Assembly (NCBI RefSeq): GCF_900111895.1
Contig: NZ_FOKB01000004.1
Span: 558,001 to 622,000, forward strand
DNA: 64,000 nucleotides
Source of the DNA: Pseudomonas simiae
Lineage (GTDB): Bacteria > Pseudomonadota > Gammaproteobacteria > Pseudomonadales > Pseudomonadaceae
Direction: 5' to 3'
In this document: positions 41,380 through 49,794 of the stretch, one piece after another
How positions within the stretch are numbered: the first letter of the stretch is position 1
How the letters are laid out: each line of letters begins with the position of its first letter
Program-made: the position numbers and the translations under genes
The notes under the pieces: model-generated
Database searches by the model: none
What the model saw: the letters and a program-made list of their open reading frames with translations, nothing else
Told to the model about the DNA's origin: nothing

Positions 41380-41940
41380 TTATTTCTTTTCAACAGTGGT
41401 GCGCAGATGTGGCCAGGCAGCACGCAAATACTGGAGCATGGACCACAGGGTCAGGCCGGCCGCGACGAGCAGCAAGGCGTAGCCCAGCAGGACCCAGAAG
41501 GTGAAGTGCGACGGGTTGGCTAGCAGGATGACCAGCGCAAGCATCTGCGCAGCAGTTTTCCATTTGCCCATGTTGGAAACGGCCACGTGGGCGCGAGCGC
41601 CGATTTCAGCCATCCATTCGCGCAAGGCGGAAACGACGATCTCACGGCCGATGATCACGGCGGCGGGCAGGGTCAGCCACAGGTTGCCGTGTTCTTGCAC
41701 AAGCAACACCAGGGCGACGGCCACCATGAGCTTGTCAGCCACCGGGTCCAGGAACGCGCCAAACGGCGTGCTCTGCTCCAGGCGCCGGGCCAGATAACCG
41801 TCGAGCCAGTCGGTGGCGGCCGCGAAGGCGAACACGGAACTGGAGGCCGCATAGCTCCATTCGTACGGCAAATAGAACAACAGAATGAAAATCGGAATAA
41901 GCAGGACGCGTAGAACGGTGATCAGATTAGGGATATTCAT
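41380..41940 (-). CDS. pgsA: CDP-diacylglycerol-glycerol-3-phosphate 3-phosphatidyltransferase
   Basis: Makes phosphatidylglycerol phosphate, the first committed step to phosphatidylglycerol and cardiolipin, in the inner membrane. 186 residues with several hydrophobic helices and the CDP-alcohol transferase motif D-x2-D-G-x2-A-R-x8-G-x3-D-x3-D seen as [20 protein letters not shown] plus LDPVADK. The start is [11 protein letters not shown], as in known PgsA proteins. It is 32 bases behind uvrC. Confidence 0.95.
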   Translation of the reverse strand: MNIPNLITVLRVLLIPIFILLFYLPYEWSYAASSSVFAFAAATDWLDGYLARRLEQSTPFGAFLDPVADKLMVAVALVLLVQEHGNLWLTLPAAVIIGREIVVSALREWMAEIGARAHVAVSNMGKWKTAAQMLALVILLANPSHFTFWVLLGYALLLVAAGLTLWSMLQYLRAAWPHLRTTVEKK

Positions 41941-41972
41941 CGGCACAACTGGCTACGAGGTGGAAAGGCATT

Positions 41973-43796
41973 CTATTCGCTATGCAGATTCGCATAAATC
42001 AACTCAGCGAGCTTTTTACTGATACCGGGTGCTTTGGCTATTTCGTCAATGCTGGCACGGGATAGCTCTTGCAAGCCACCAAAATGTTTAAGCAAGTCGC
42101 GTCGCCGTGTCGGCCCGACGCCCGCCACCCCTTCCAGGGTTGAGGTTCGCCGGGTTTTGCCACGCCGGGCGCGGTGACCGGTAATGGCGAAACGGTGGGC
42201 TTCGTCACGGATCTGTTGAATCAGGTGCAGCGCAGGTGAGTCGCCCTTCAAGGTGAACTCATGGGCGGCATCATTCAAGTACAACGTCTCGAAACCGGCT
42301 TTGCGCGTGGCGCCCTTGGCCACGCCGAGCAGGATCAGGTCGGGCACTGCCAGTTCGTTGAGCACGTCACGCGCCATCGACAACTGGCCCTTGCCACCGT
42401 CCACCAGCAGGATATCCGGGAGTTTGCCCTCGCCGTCCTTAAGCTTGCTGAAACGCCGGGTCAGGGCCTGGTGCATGGCCGCGTAGTCATCGCCGGCAGT
42501 GACGCCTTCGATGTTGTAGCGCCGGTAATCGGATTTGATCGGCCCTTCCGGACCAAACACCACGCACGACGCCACGGTGGCCTCGCCGCTGGAGTGACTG
42601 ATGTCGTAGCACTCCAGGCGCTGCGGCGGTTCGTCCAGGTTGAGGACTTCGGCCAGGGCATCGAAGCGTGCGGCGACGTGCTGTCGATTGGCCAGACGCG
42701 CACTCAGGGCCTGTTCGGCGTTGGTCACCGCCAGTTGCTGCCAGCGCGCGCGGGTGCCACGCACGCGGTGGCTGATGTCCAGCTCACGGCCGCGCAGTTC
42801 GTGGATCGCCTCGATCAGCGTGGGGAAGTCTTCATGCACCACGTTGACGATCAGCTCCGACGGCAAATCGCGCTCGGGGCTGCTGACGTAGTACTGCCCA
42901 AGGAAGGCCGCCATGACTTCGGCCACGTCCTCGTCGATACCGGTCTGTGGGAAAAAGTTCTTGCTGCCCAGTACCCGACCACCCCGCACGCTGATGAGGT
43001 GCACGCAGGCGCCGCCTGGGTTGACGAAGGCCGCGATCACATCGACGTCGCCGGTGCCGCCCTCCATGCTCTGCTGGTCCTGGACGCGGCGTAGCAGTGA
43101 GATCTGGTCACGTAGCTCGGCGGCGCGCTCGAAGTCCAGGGTGCTGGCGGCCTGCTCCATGGCACCGGACAGTTCATCGGTGAGGGCATTGCTCCGCCCT
43201 TCCAGAAACATCACCGAGTGGCGCACATCCTCGGCGTACTCGGCCGGCTCGACCAAGCCCACGCAAGGCGCCTTGCAGCGCTTGATCTGATACTGCAGGC
43301 ACGGCCGGGTGCGGTTCTTGTAGAAACTGTCTTCGCACTGGCGCACAAAAAAGGTCTTTTGCAGCAGGCTCAGGCTCTCACGGATCGCGCCGGCACTCGG
43401 GTACGGGCCGAAATACTTGCCCTTCTGCTTCTTCGCGCCACGGTGAATGCTCAGCCGTGGGAAGTTGCCGTCGGATAAAAACACGTAGGGGTAGGATTTA
43501 TCGTCGCGCAGCAGGATGTTGTAGGGCGGGCGCCACTCCTTGATCAACGTCTGCTCAAGCAGCAGCGCCTCGGTTTCATTCGCGGTGATGGTGGTTTCGA
43601 CCTGGGCGATGCGCGCCACCAGCGCGGCGGTTTTCGGCGCGAGACCGCTCTTGCGAAAGTAGCTCGCCAGGCGGTTCTTCAGGTTCTTGGCTTTGCCGAC
43701 ATACAGCAGGCGCGCCTCGCTGTCGAACATGCGGTACACGCCGGGGCGGCCACTGCAGGTTGAGAGAAAGGCACTTGGATCAAACGGTGTGCTCAT
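41973..43796 (-). CDS. uvrC: Excinuclease ABC subunit C
   Basis: Makes the two incisions in nucleotide excision repair. 607 residues, full length: GIY-YIG nuclease at the N-terminus (about 15-95; [20 protein letters not shown]), UVR coiled coil (about 205-240), RNase H-like endonuclease domain ([31 protein letters not shown]), and C-terminal tandem helix-hairpin-helix ([20 protein letters not shown]). One base separates it from the gacA stop, the conserved gacA-uvrC operon. Confidence 0.97.
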   Translation of the reverse strand: MSTPFDPSAFLSTCSGRPGVYRMFDSEARLLYVGKAKNLKNRLASYFRKSGLAPKTAALVARIAQVETTITANETEALLLEQTLIKEWRPPYNILLRDDKSYPYVFLSDGNFPRLSIHRGAKKQKGKYFGPYPSAGAIRESLSLLQKTFFVRQCEDSFYKNRTRPCLQYQIKRCKAPCVGLVEPAEYAEDVRHSVMFLEGRSNALTDELSGAMEQAASTLDFERAAELRDQISLLRRVQDQQSMEGGTGDVDVIAAFVNPGGACVHLISVRGGRVLGSKNFFPQTGIDEDVAEVMAAFLGQYYVSSPERDLPSELIVNVVHEDFPTLIEAIHELRGRELDISHRVRGTRARWQQLAVTNAEQALSARLANRQHVAARFDALAEVLNLDEPPQRLECYDISHSSGEATVASCVVFGPEGPIKSDYRRYNIEGVTAGDDYAAMHQALTRRFSKLKDGEGKLPDILLVDGGKGQLSMARDVLNELAVPDLILLGVAKGATRKAGFETLYLNDAAHEFTLKGDSPALHLIQQIRDEAHRFAITGHRARRGKTRRTSTLEGVAGVGPTRRRDLLKHFGGLQELSRASIDEIAKAPGISKKLAELIYANLHSE

Positions 43797-43797
43797 G

Positions 43798-44439
43798 TCA
43801 GGCGCTGGCGTCCACCATGCCGTGGCGCACCGCGAGCAGGGTCAATTCAACATCACTGCTGATGGCGAGCTTCTCGAAAATGCGATAGCGGTAGGTGTTG
43901 ACGGTTTTGGGCGATAGGCACAATTTGTCGGAGATGGTCTGCACCTTCTGGCAACCGACGATCATCAAGGCGATCTGGATTTCCCGCTCCGACAGCACAT
44001 CGAACGGTGAGTCGCTGACGGGTTGGAAGGATTTGATCGCCAATTGCTGGGCAATCTGCGGGCTTATGTAGCGCTGGCCGGCAAACACCAGGCGAATGGC
44101 TTGCACCATCTCCGCCAAGCCCGCGCCCTTGGTCAGGTAACCCGCCGCTCCCGCCTGCAACAAGCGCGTCGGGAACGGGTCTTCTTCACACACAGTCACC
44201 ACCACGACTTTGATGTCCGGATGGCTGCGCAACAATTTGGTCGTGGCGCCAAGACCGCCGATACCAGGCATCTTGACGTCCATCAGCACCACATCGGGTT
44301 TCAACTCCCGGGCCTTGATCAGGGACTCTTCCCCGGACTCGGCCTGGCCGACTACTTGCAGGCCATCGATGTCAGCCAGCATTCGTGTAATGCCTGTACG
44401 AACGAGATCATGGTCATCGACTACTAGCACCCTAATCAA
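43798..44439 (-). CDS. gacA: Global response regulator GacA
   Basis: 213 residues. NarL-type receiver (1-120; [20 protein letters not shown], Asp54 in [10 protein letters not shown]) and LuxR-type HTH (about 145-205; [40 protein letters not shown]). Phosphorylated by GacS, it drives the RsmX/Y/Z small RNAs that control secondary metabolism. The start is a TTG at 44439 (minus strand) with GAGGT 6-7 bases before it; this rare start is usual for Pseudomonas gacA, and a 25-codon upstream extension in frame has no support. Confidence 0.95.
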   Translation of the reverse strand: MIRVLVVDDHDLVRTGITRMLADIDGLQVVGQAESGEESLIKARELKPDVVLMDVKMPGIGGLGATTKLLRSHPDIKVVVVTVCEEDPFPTRLLQAGAAGYLTKGAGLAEMVQAIRLVFAGQRYISPQIAQQLAIKSFQPVSDSPFDVLSEREIQIALMIVGCQKVQTISDKLCLSPKTVNTYRYRIFEKLAISSDVELTLLAVRHGMVDASA

Positions 44440-44590
44440 GCAGACACCTCGCGATATGGTCTTATAGGTTGCTGAACACCTTAGCAAAAAACCAAGGCGC
44501 AGACCTAGCTGCAAGCGTCATATATATAGAGTTTGAACACACAGTAGCCATCCACCGAGTGGCGAACGGCTCTATTTGCTGGGCAATAGG

Positions 44591-44956
44591 TCAGGAATTC
44601 CGGGGCTGCGGCTTGATTTTTCTACTCTGCAAAATGGAGTGCTCGGCCAGGGTTGCCGTCAAGCGGCGTATAGCAGCCTGGTCTTCCTTGAACATTACGC
44701 GGTAGTCACCCAGTACCTTTTCTTCAATCTGGCTGAGGTTTTTCAGTTGAATCGGCGTAATCACGCCGGTCAGCACGTACAACACATCAACGCCTCTCTC
44801 GGCAACACGCGACAAGTAGTCGGCCTTGGGCACGCGCCCTCCACTTTCGTATTTGCCTTGTGCGTTGGCTTCAACGCCGCCTATTTCACCAAAGACTTTT
44901 TGCGACAGGCCAAGTCGCTCTCTTTCTTGCCTCAAACGCGAACCGATTCCACTCAT
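44591..44956 (-). CDS. Cro/CI-type (XRE) helix-turn-helix regulator
   Basis: About 121 residues. HTH at about 5-60 (IGSRLRQERERLGLSQKVFG, KYESGGRVPKADYLSRVAER) and a short acidic/helical tail. LRQERERLGLSQ and GVDVLYVLTG are typical of phage-derived or toxin-antitoxin regulators. The start at 44956 follows AGGAG at 11 bases; an ATG at 45004 in the same frame has no proper spacing. It stands alone upstream of gacA and is probably acquired. Confidence 0.7.
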   Translation of the reverse strand: MSGIGSRLRQERERLGLSQKVFGEIGGVEANAQGKYESGGRVPKADYLSRVAERGVDVLYVLTGVITPIQLKNLSQIEEKVLGDYRVMFKEDQAAIRRLTATLAEHSILQSRKIKPQPRNS

Positions 44957-45254
44957 TTGAATGCATGCTCCTATTTGGCACACCTCAAGAGGTGACACGC
45001 TCATCTCTTTATTAAACGAACTTGAACGGCTTTAAACTACGCCCGGAATCCGTAATGCTGCATAAGCCAATCCGGCAACCACCTATCAAGTGCTCGCTGG
45101 GCGCAAAAAGGGACGGCGTGGAGAAGCCCATAAGGTAGCGGTCCTTTTGGGCATGAAAGAAGGGATCATCCTTTATTAAGGCTGATGGCCAAAACAACGA
45201 TCAGGAAGTCGTCTACTGAAGCCAGTATGCGCCTATTAGGATTGACTGCATGAT
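44957..45254. other. Gap between the XRE gene and the GNAT gene
   Basis: 298 bases. A minus-strand frame (45012-45197, 61 codons) is open but has neither a ribosome binding site nor a recognisable product. It contains the XRE promoter region and nothing else I can support. Confidence 0.3.
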
Positions 45255-45686
45255 TTAGCGGGATGGGCAGACACGCTCCATACGCCAGAAGCAGTCCTCC
45301 TCACCGACAATGCTCAACCCCCTACGCTGATAGAGCCGCCTGGCCGGATTGGTCTTGAATACCGTCAAACGCAGCAAACCCAACGCCTGCGCCTTGAGCG
45401 CCATCTGCTCCAACACCCAACTGCCCGCACCCAATCTGCGACACGTTTCGAGCATATGCAGCTCTCGGATGTAGAGCGCGCGGCTGTCGCGGCTCAGGCT
45501 GACAAAGCCCATCACCCCGTCGTCATTGCAGATCAGCCAGTTTTCACGGCCAGCCCAGGCGACGTCAAAACCATCGTTGGACCACATCAGCCCGTATTGC
45601 CGGTAGTAATGGCTCATAGCCTCAAAGGTCAGGGTGCGTGCGAACGGCAGGTCAAGGTCCGTGGCTGCGCGTAAGTGAAACGCCAT
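45255..45686 (-). CDS. GNAT-family N-acetyltransferase
   Basis: About 143 residues. The acetyl-CoA motif is degenerate but recognisable in LHMLETCRRLGAGSWVLEQM (R-R-x-G-x-G), followed by LTVFKTNPARRLYQRRGLSIVGEEDCFWRM, the usual F-x-x-N-x-x-A-x-x-L-Y-x-x-x-G ending. The substrate is unknown. The chosen start MAFHLRAATD fits the first beta-strand; 15 further codons upstream in frame look unnatural. Confidence 0.78.
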   Translation of the reverse strand: MAFHLRAATDLDLPFARTLTFEAMSHYYRQYGLMWSNDGFDVAWAGRENWLICNDDGVMGFVSLSRDSRALYIRELHMLETCRRLGAGSWVLEQMALKAQALGLLRLTVFKTNPARRLYQRRGLSIVGEEDCFWRMERVCPSR

Positions 45687-45775
45687 CTGTCCGTATCCAT
45701 CCCAATTAGAGTGTCCACAGCATATCGGCACTCACCCCATAGTCGTAAGTAGCCCATGACAATAGAAATTTCTGA

Positions 45776-45805
45776 TTGAAACTACCGGTGTGCGTCAAGT
45801 AAGCT
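45776..45805 (+). promoter_or_regulatory. Possible promoter of the DAHP synthase leader transcript
   Basis: TTGAAA (45776-45781) and TAAGCT (45800-45805) with an 18-base spacer. The -35 is good (5 of 6), the -10 poor (3 of 6). The position, 25 bases before the first leader peptide, is suitable. Confidence 0.3.
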
Positions 45806-45829
45806 CTGCCAATCATTTGGAGACACACC

Positions 45830-45964
45830 ATGTTGCAACTCACCCACACTCAGGTCTGCCCTGCTACCAGCGCCCCGCGCGCGGTATCGGCTACCCGTGT
45901 GAACGGTTCGAGCGCAGCAGTAAGCTTTTATTTTGGGTATTGGTTTAGCCACTGGCGCGCCTGA
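45830..45964 (+). CDS. Leader peptide 1, aromatic-rich attenuator peptide
   Basis: A 44-codon frame starting with ATG behind TTTGGAGACACACC (GGAG at 8-11 bases). Its end reads SFYFGYWFSHWRA: seven aromatic residues (F, Y, F, Y, W, F, W) within ten positions, then stop. A strong Rho-independent terminator (46015-46054) follows 50 bases later and the DAHP synthase gene lies beyond. This is the layout of transcription attenuation, where ribosome stalling at scarce aromatic-tRNA codons prevents the terminator. No coding function for the peptide is needed. Confidence 0.75.
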   Translation: MLQLTHTQVCPATSAPRAVSATRVNGSSAAVSFYFGYWFSHWRA

Positions 45965-46014
45965 TACCTGAAATCGGCGCCCACTACTCAAGGGGTCGCC
46001 TACCAGAGAAATCT

Positions 46015-46054
46015 AAACCCCCGGTCGGCTCCCCGACCGGGGGTTTTGTTTTTT
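46015..46054 (+). terminator. Attenuator terminator before the DAHP synthase gene
   Basis: A perfect 14-bp stem (AAACCCCCGGTCGG / CCGACCGGGGGTTT, loop CTCC) followed by TTTTGTTTTTT-like T tract. GGGGT at 45992-45996 could pair with ACCCC at 46017-46021, which would break the terminator; this antiterminator is a suggestion by eye. Confidence 0.85.
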
Positions 46055-46097
46055 CAGGCCTCTATTAATTTCGCAGAACACTTAAAGGACACACGAC

Positions 46098-46250
46098 ATG
46101 AACTACGCCACCTATTACCGCTACGACACCTCCACCGCATGGCGATTTAGCCAGCTCCGCTCGGGACAGCCTGCCGCCTCCGATCGGTCACCTCTTGGTG
46201 GCAAGCCAACACACGTAGCCAATACGGCCAATTGTCGAACACCCCAGTAG
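46098..46250 (+). CDS. Leader peptide 2, Tyr-rich at its N-terminus
   Basis: A 50-codon frame between the attenuator and the DAHP synthase gene, preceded by AAAGGA at about 8-13 bases. It begins MNYATYYRYDTSTAWRF: four Tyr in the first nine residues plus Trp and Phe by residue 17. Its stop codon TAG (46248-46250) is the first base of a strong hairpin (46250-46284) that ends directly before the AGGAAG ribosome binding site of the synthase gene. It may be a second, translational leader. I do not recognise the peptide as a known protein. Confidence 0.55.
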   Translation: MNYATYYRYDTSTAWRFSQLRSGQPAASDRSPLGGKPTHVANTANCRTPQ

Positions 46251-46284
46251 GGCAGAGCGCGCGGGAACAGCCCGCCGCTTGCCC
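46250..46284 (+). promoter_or_regulatory. Hairpin abutting the DAHP synthase ribosome binding site
   Basis: GGGCA (46250-46254) pairs TGCCC (46280-46284), AGCG (46256-46259) pairs CGCT (46276-46279), GCGGG (46261-46265) pairs CCCGC (46271-46275), loop AACAG. Fourteen pairs with two single-base bulges. It starts at the last base of the leader 2 stop codon and stops one base before AGGAAG (46285-46290). No T tract, so a role in translation is more likely than termination. Confidence 0.55.
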
Positions 46285-46298
46285 AGGAAGCCTTGAAT

Positions 46299-47378
46299 AT
46301 GAACTCCGCCACCGCCGCTCTGCCGATTTCTGCACTGACCAGCGCCAATGAAGCCCTGACCCAGCGCCTGCCCAGCTCCCTTGAGCTCAAGCACCAACTG
46401 CCCCTCAGCCCGTTCCTCACCGAACAAGTCCACGCCCATCGCCACGCCGTGCGCGCCATCCTCAATGGCGAAGATTCGCGTTTGCTGGTGATTGTCGGCC
46501 CGTGCTCGATCCACGACCCTGAGTCGGCCATGGAATACGCGCGCAACCTAAAGAAGCTCGCGCTCGAAGTCAGCGACCAGATGCTGCTGGTGATTCGCGC
46601 CTACGTCGAAAAACCGCGCACCACTATTGGTTGGAAAGGCCTGGCCTACGACCCACACCTAGACGGCAGCGATGACATGGCCGCCGGCCTCACGCTGTCC
46701 CGCCAGTTGATGCGTGAAATGCTGCGCCTGGGCTTGCCGGTCGCCACGGAGCTGCTGCAACCCATGGCCGCCGGCTACTTCGATGACCTGCTCAGCTGGG
46801 TCGCGATTGGCGCGCGCACCACTGAATCGCAGATCCACCGCGAGATGGCCAGCGGCCTGGGCATGCCCGTGGGTTTCAAGAACGGCACCGACGGTGGCGT
46901 CGCAATTGCCTGTGACGCGATGCGCTCGGCGTCCCACCCGCACCGTCACTTCGGCGTCGACAGCCAGGGCCACCCGGCGATCATCCAGACCCCAGGCAAC
47001 CCTGACACTCACCTGGTGCTGCGCGGAGGTCACCGTGGGCCGAACTACGATGCGCAAAGCGTGGCACAGGTGAAGCACGATCTGGCCAAGTCCAAGGTGG
47101 CGGCGCGCATCATGGTCGATTGCAGCCACGCCAATAGCGGCAAGGACCCGTTGCGCCAACCGGCGGTGTTCAACGAGGTGCTGGACCAGCGCCTGCAGGG
47201 CGACACCTCGCTGATCGGCATGATGCTCGAAAGCCATCTGTTCGAAGGCTGCCAGCCGCTGAGCGCGTCGATGAAATACGGCGTATCGGTGACCGATGGT
47301 TGCCTGGGCTGGAATGGCACCGAGCGGTTGTTGCGCAGTGCGGCCGAAAGGTTGCGGGAACAACGCAAGACCGACTGA
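46299..47378 (+). CDS. 3-deoxy-7-phosphoheptulonate (DAHP) synthase, class I
   Basis: First enzyme of the shikimate pathway: joins phosphoenolpyruvate and erythrose 4-phosphate. 359 residues, normal for the AroF/AroG/AroH family. Motifs: LLVIVGPCSIHDPESAMEYA (active-site loop with metal-ligand Cys), VIRAYVEKPRTTIGWKGLAY, GFKNGTDGG, GGHRGPNYD and IMVDCSHANSGKDP. The ATG at 46299 has AGGAAG at 8 bases. Which amino acid inhibits it cannot be told safely from sequence. Expression looks controlled by two leader peptides. It is convergent with the quinone reductase gene, 19 bases away. Confidence 0.93.
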   Translation: MNSATAALPISALTSANEALTQRLPSSLELKHQLPLSPFLTEQVHAHRHAVRAILNGEDSRLLVIVGPCSIHDPESAMEYARNLKKLALEVSDQMLLVIRAYVEKPRTTIGWKGLAYDPHLDGSDDMAAGLTLSRQLMREMLRLGLPVATELLQPMAAGYFDDLLSWVAIGARTTESQIHREMASGLGMPVGFKNGTDGGVAIACDAMRSASHPHRHFGVDSQGHPAIIQTPGNPDTHLVLRGGHRGPNYDAQSVAQVKHDLAKSKVAARIMVDCSHANSGKDPLRQPAVFNEVLDQRLQGDTSLIGMMLESHLFEGCQPLSASMKYGVSVTDGCLGWNGTERLLRSAAERLREQRKTD

Positions 47379-47397
47379 CATTTAAACGGTAATCCGC

Positions 47398-48099
47398 TCA
47401 GGATAGGGGGTATAGCGCCTCATCGAACTGCGCCAGCTTCGGAAACACCAAGGGCTGTTCATCCGTCAGCCCTTGCAACCGCTGCTCATACGCCACCAGG
47501 AAATCCTGCCGCGCTTCAGCGCTGATGTACGGCACATGCCACGCCACAAACGGGGCCAGCACGTCATAGCCCACATACGCCAACGTCCCGCGCAGAATCG
47601 GCCGCAGCATATCCTCCAGCGGCCCATGAATCGCGCCCTCACCGAACATATGCTCGCGCCCGCCCAGGGTCACCGTGATCATCGCCCGTTTACCCGCCAG
47701 CCCGCCCTGATCATAAAAGCGCTTGCCGCCGTAACACACCCCCGACACCAGCACCCGGTCGATCCAGCCCTTGAGCATCGCCGGCGCCGAGAACCAGAAG
47801 ATCGGAAAGTTGAGGATCAACAGGTCAGCCCACAGCAGCTTGTCCAACTCGCCCTGGATATCTGCGGCGATTGACTGCTTCTTCACCCCCAGGCGCTGCT
47901 CCAGGGCATATACCAGGTAATCCGGATTTTCCCGCGACGAAAAGTCCGCCGCCGACGCCACCGGGTTCCACCGCATGGCGTACAAATCGCTGACCTTTAC
48001 CGCATGCCCCAGGCCCTCCAGCGTGGCGACCGCCCGATCGCGCAAGGCCGCGGTGAATGACTGCGGTTCAGGATGGGCGTGAACAATCAAAACCTTCAT
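47398..48099 (-). CDS. NAD(P)H-dependent quinone/flavin oxidoreductase (flavodoxin-like fold)
   Basis: 233 residues of the MdaB/NQO1/KefF family: KVLIVHAHPEPQSFTAALRD (FMN phosphate loop), LLWADLLILNFPIFWFSAPA and MLKGWIDRVLVSGVCYGG. Two-electron reduction of quinones with FAD or FMN. GAGGACATCCC before the ATG gives a ribosome binding site. In P. aeruginosa an equivalent gene borders aruHI; here it lies 87 bases behind aruI. Confidence 0.85.
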   Translation of the reverse strand: MKVLIVHAHPEPQSFTAALRDRAVATLEGLGHAVKVSDLYAMRWNPVASAADFSSRENPDYLVYALEQRLGVKKQSIAADIQGELDKLLWADLLILNFPIFWFSAPAMLKGWIDRVLVSGVCYGGKRFYDQGGLAGKRAMITVTLGGREHMFGEGAIHGPLEDMLRPILRGTLAYVGYDVLAPFVAWHVPYISAEARQDFLVAYEQRLQGLTDEQPLVFPKLAQFDEALYPLS

Positions 48100-48108
48100 G
48101 GGATGTCC

Positions 48109-48180
48109 TCAAACAGTGTGCGCCGCCCGTTGGGCCAGCAGATGATCGAGCCAGTCGGCCCCCCCCTGATCTTGTCTCTC
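48109..48180 (-). pseudogene. C-terminal remnant of a lost gene between aruI and the quinone reductase
   Basis: The 87-base gap reads like a protein end. Minus-strand frame 1 gives LWRDKIR, then after a run of eight G (48159-48166) frame 2 gives GADWLDHLLAQRAAHTV and a stop nine bases before the quinone reductase ATG. W-R-D-x-I-R followed by ADWL resembles the last helix of LysR-type regulators. Two frames joined at a homopolymer suggest a decayed fragment left by a deletion. The identity is a guess; the coding look and position are what is seen. Confidence 0.4.
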
Positions 48181-48186
48181 CAAAGG

Positions 48187-49794
48187 TCAACAGGCACAGG
48201 CATGTCTCAACTCGATCAAGGTCACGCCATTGCGTTTGAAAGCGTTGCGCAGGTCCGTCTGTAATTCATCCAGGTTGCGGGGCTGGTTCACGGTGCACCC
48301 GAACGCCTGGGCGAACAGCGCGAAATCCGGATTGCGAGGCAGCACGCCGATGGGCTCGATATCGAGGCTCAGCATGTCGTCACGAATCTGGCCAAGGGCG
48401 TCGTTGTTCCACAACAGCACCACCAACGGGCTGTCCAGTTCTTCCACGGCGGTGGCCAATTCCTGGGCGGTATAGAGGAAACCACCGTCGCCTACCAACA
48501 CCAGGCCCGGCCGTTGTGGCGCGCCAAACTTGGCGCCGATGCCGGCAGGCAGGCCGTAGCCCAGGGTGCCGTAGCCGGTAGGATGCAACCAGCTGCGCGG
48601 CGCACGGCTGCGGTAGGCGTAATTGCCGGTGTAGGCCAACTGGGTCATGTCACTGCTGATGAATGCATTGGCCGGCAATTCGGCTTCAATGCGGTCGAAA
48701 ATGGCTTGGTGGATGGACTGCAACGGGCCGTGCCCCGATTCGACCGCGTGCAACAACGCCGCCACCGTCGAGATGGCGGCTTCAGCGTTGCGCGCGGTGG
48801 TCGGCAGGCGTTCCAGCAAGGCCAGCACGGTCTGCTGCGCATCGCCTTTAAGCGCCACGGCACAGGGGTAGAAATCATTGAACTTGCGCGCGTCGATATC
48901 CACCCGCAGTAGCTCGCCGCCGAGAGGCAAACGCTCACACCAATAGTCGGTATCGGCCATTTCCGTGCCCACCGCCAGCACCACATCCGCCTCACTGATC
49001 AGTTGCCACCCGGGTTCGACGCAGAGGGTGGAACCGGCATTCAGCGGGTCATTGACAGGCAGTAAACCCTTACCGGCCACGCTGGTGAAGAACGGCGCCG
49101 CCAACTGCGTGCTCAAGCGCTGCAATGCCTCGCCAGCCGCCAACGCACCGCCTCCGGCGATGATCATTGGGCGTTTGGCTGCCGCGAGTTTGGCCGCGCC
49201 CTGATCCAGGGCTTTGGCCGGCGGCAAACCGCGATCTGGCCGGCGTACGACCTCGTTGCTCCAATCGCGCTGGATTGGCGCGGCCAACACGTCCAGCGGC
49301 ACCGAGATATGCACCGGGCGGGGTCGCTCGCTGTCGAAGATGGCGTAGGCACGGGCGACCAGTTCAGGCAAGTCCTCAGCGCTCAGAGCGACCGCCGAAA
49401 ACGCGGTGATCGGCGCCGTGATCGCGCGCTGGTCCTGGGTCTCATGCAGGATGCCCCAGCCCTTGCCGAGGCTGACGGTGCTGTTGACGCTGGAAATCAC
49501 CAGCATCGGAATCGAATCGGCATAGGCCTGGCCAATAGCGGTGGCGGCATTGGTCACGCCGGGGCCGGTGATCACAAAACACACCCCCGGCTTGCCGCTG
49601 ACCCGCGCGTAGCCATCAGCCATAAAGCCGGCACCTTGCTCATGGCGCGTCAGCACATGGCGAATGCCGCTACCGGGCAGGCCGCGATACAGCTCCAGGG
49701 TGTGCACACCGGGAATGCCGAATACCGTGTCGACGCCATAGTTGGCCAGCAGTCGCACCAGGGCCTGGCCACCGGTCATCGCTTTATCGTACAT
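48187..49794 (-). CDS. aruI: 2-ketoarginine (5-guanidino-2-oxopentanoate) decarboxylase AruI
   Basis: ThDP-dependent decarboxylase converting 2-ketoarginine to 4-guanidinobutyraldehyde in the arginine transaminase pathway. About 535 residues: N-terminal pyrimidine domain with catalytic Glu (RHEQGAGFMADGYARVSGKP), central domain, and C-terminal ThDP motif GDGGFLYTAQELATAVEELD...WNN. The text TGGQALVRLLANYGVDTVFG, GVCFVITGPGVTNAATAIGQ and SWLHPTGYGTLGYGLPAGIG is nearly that of P. aeruginosa AruI, so it is not acetolactate synthase. The start at 49794 has AGGAG at 6 bases; an ATG at 49800 touches that site. It overlaps the upstream synthetase gene by 11 bases. Confidence 0.88.
   Translation of the reverse strand: MYDKAMTGGQALVRLLANYGVDTVFGIPGVHTLELYRGLPGSGIRHVLTRHEQGAGFMADGYARVSGKPGVCFVITGPGVTNAATAIGQAYADSIPMLVISSVNSTVSLGKGWGILHETQDQRAITAPITAFSAVALSAEDLPELVARAYAIFDSERPRPVHISVPLDVLAAPIQRDWSNEVVRRPDRGLPPAKALDQGAAKLAAAKRPMIIAGGGALAAGEALQRLSTQLAAPFFTSVAGKGLLPVNDPLNAGSTLCVEPGWQLISEADVVLAVGTEMADTDYWCERLPLGGELLRVDIDARKFNDFYPCAVALKGDAQQTVLALLERLPTTARNAEAAISTVAALLHAVESGHGPLQSIHQAIFDRIEAELPANAFISSDMTQLAYTGNYAYRSRAPRSWLHPTGYGTLGYGLPAGIGAKFGAPQRPGLVLVGDGGFLYTAQELATAVEELDSPLVVLLWNNDALGQIRDDMLSLDIEPIGVLPRNPDFALFAQAFGCTVNQPRNLDELQTDLRNAFKRNGVTLIELRHACAC

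Noticed and set aside
45012..45197. 61-codon minus-strand frame between the XRE and GNAT genes
   Set aside because: No ribosome binding site and no recognisable protein character.
46250..46284. The hairpin before the DAHP synthase gene as a second terminator
   Set aside because: No T tract follows; it abuts the ribosome binding site instead.
48187..49794. Acetolactate synthase large subunit as identity of the ThDP enzyme
   Set aside because: No small subunit nearby; the sequence and gene order match AruI of the arginine transaminase pathway.
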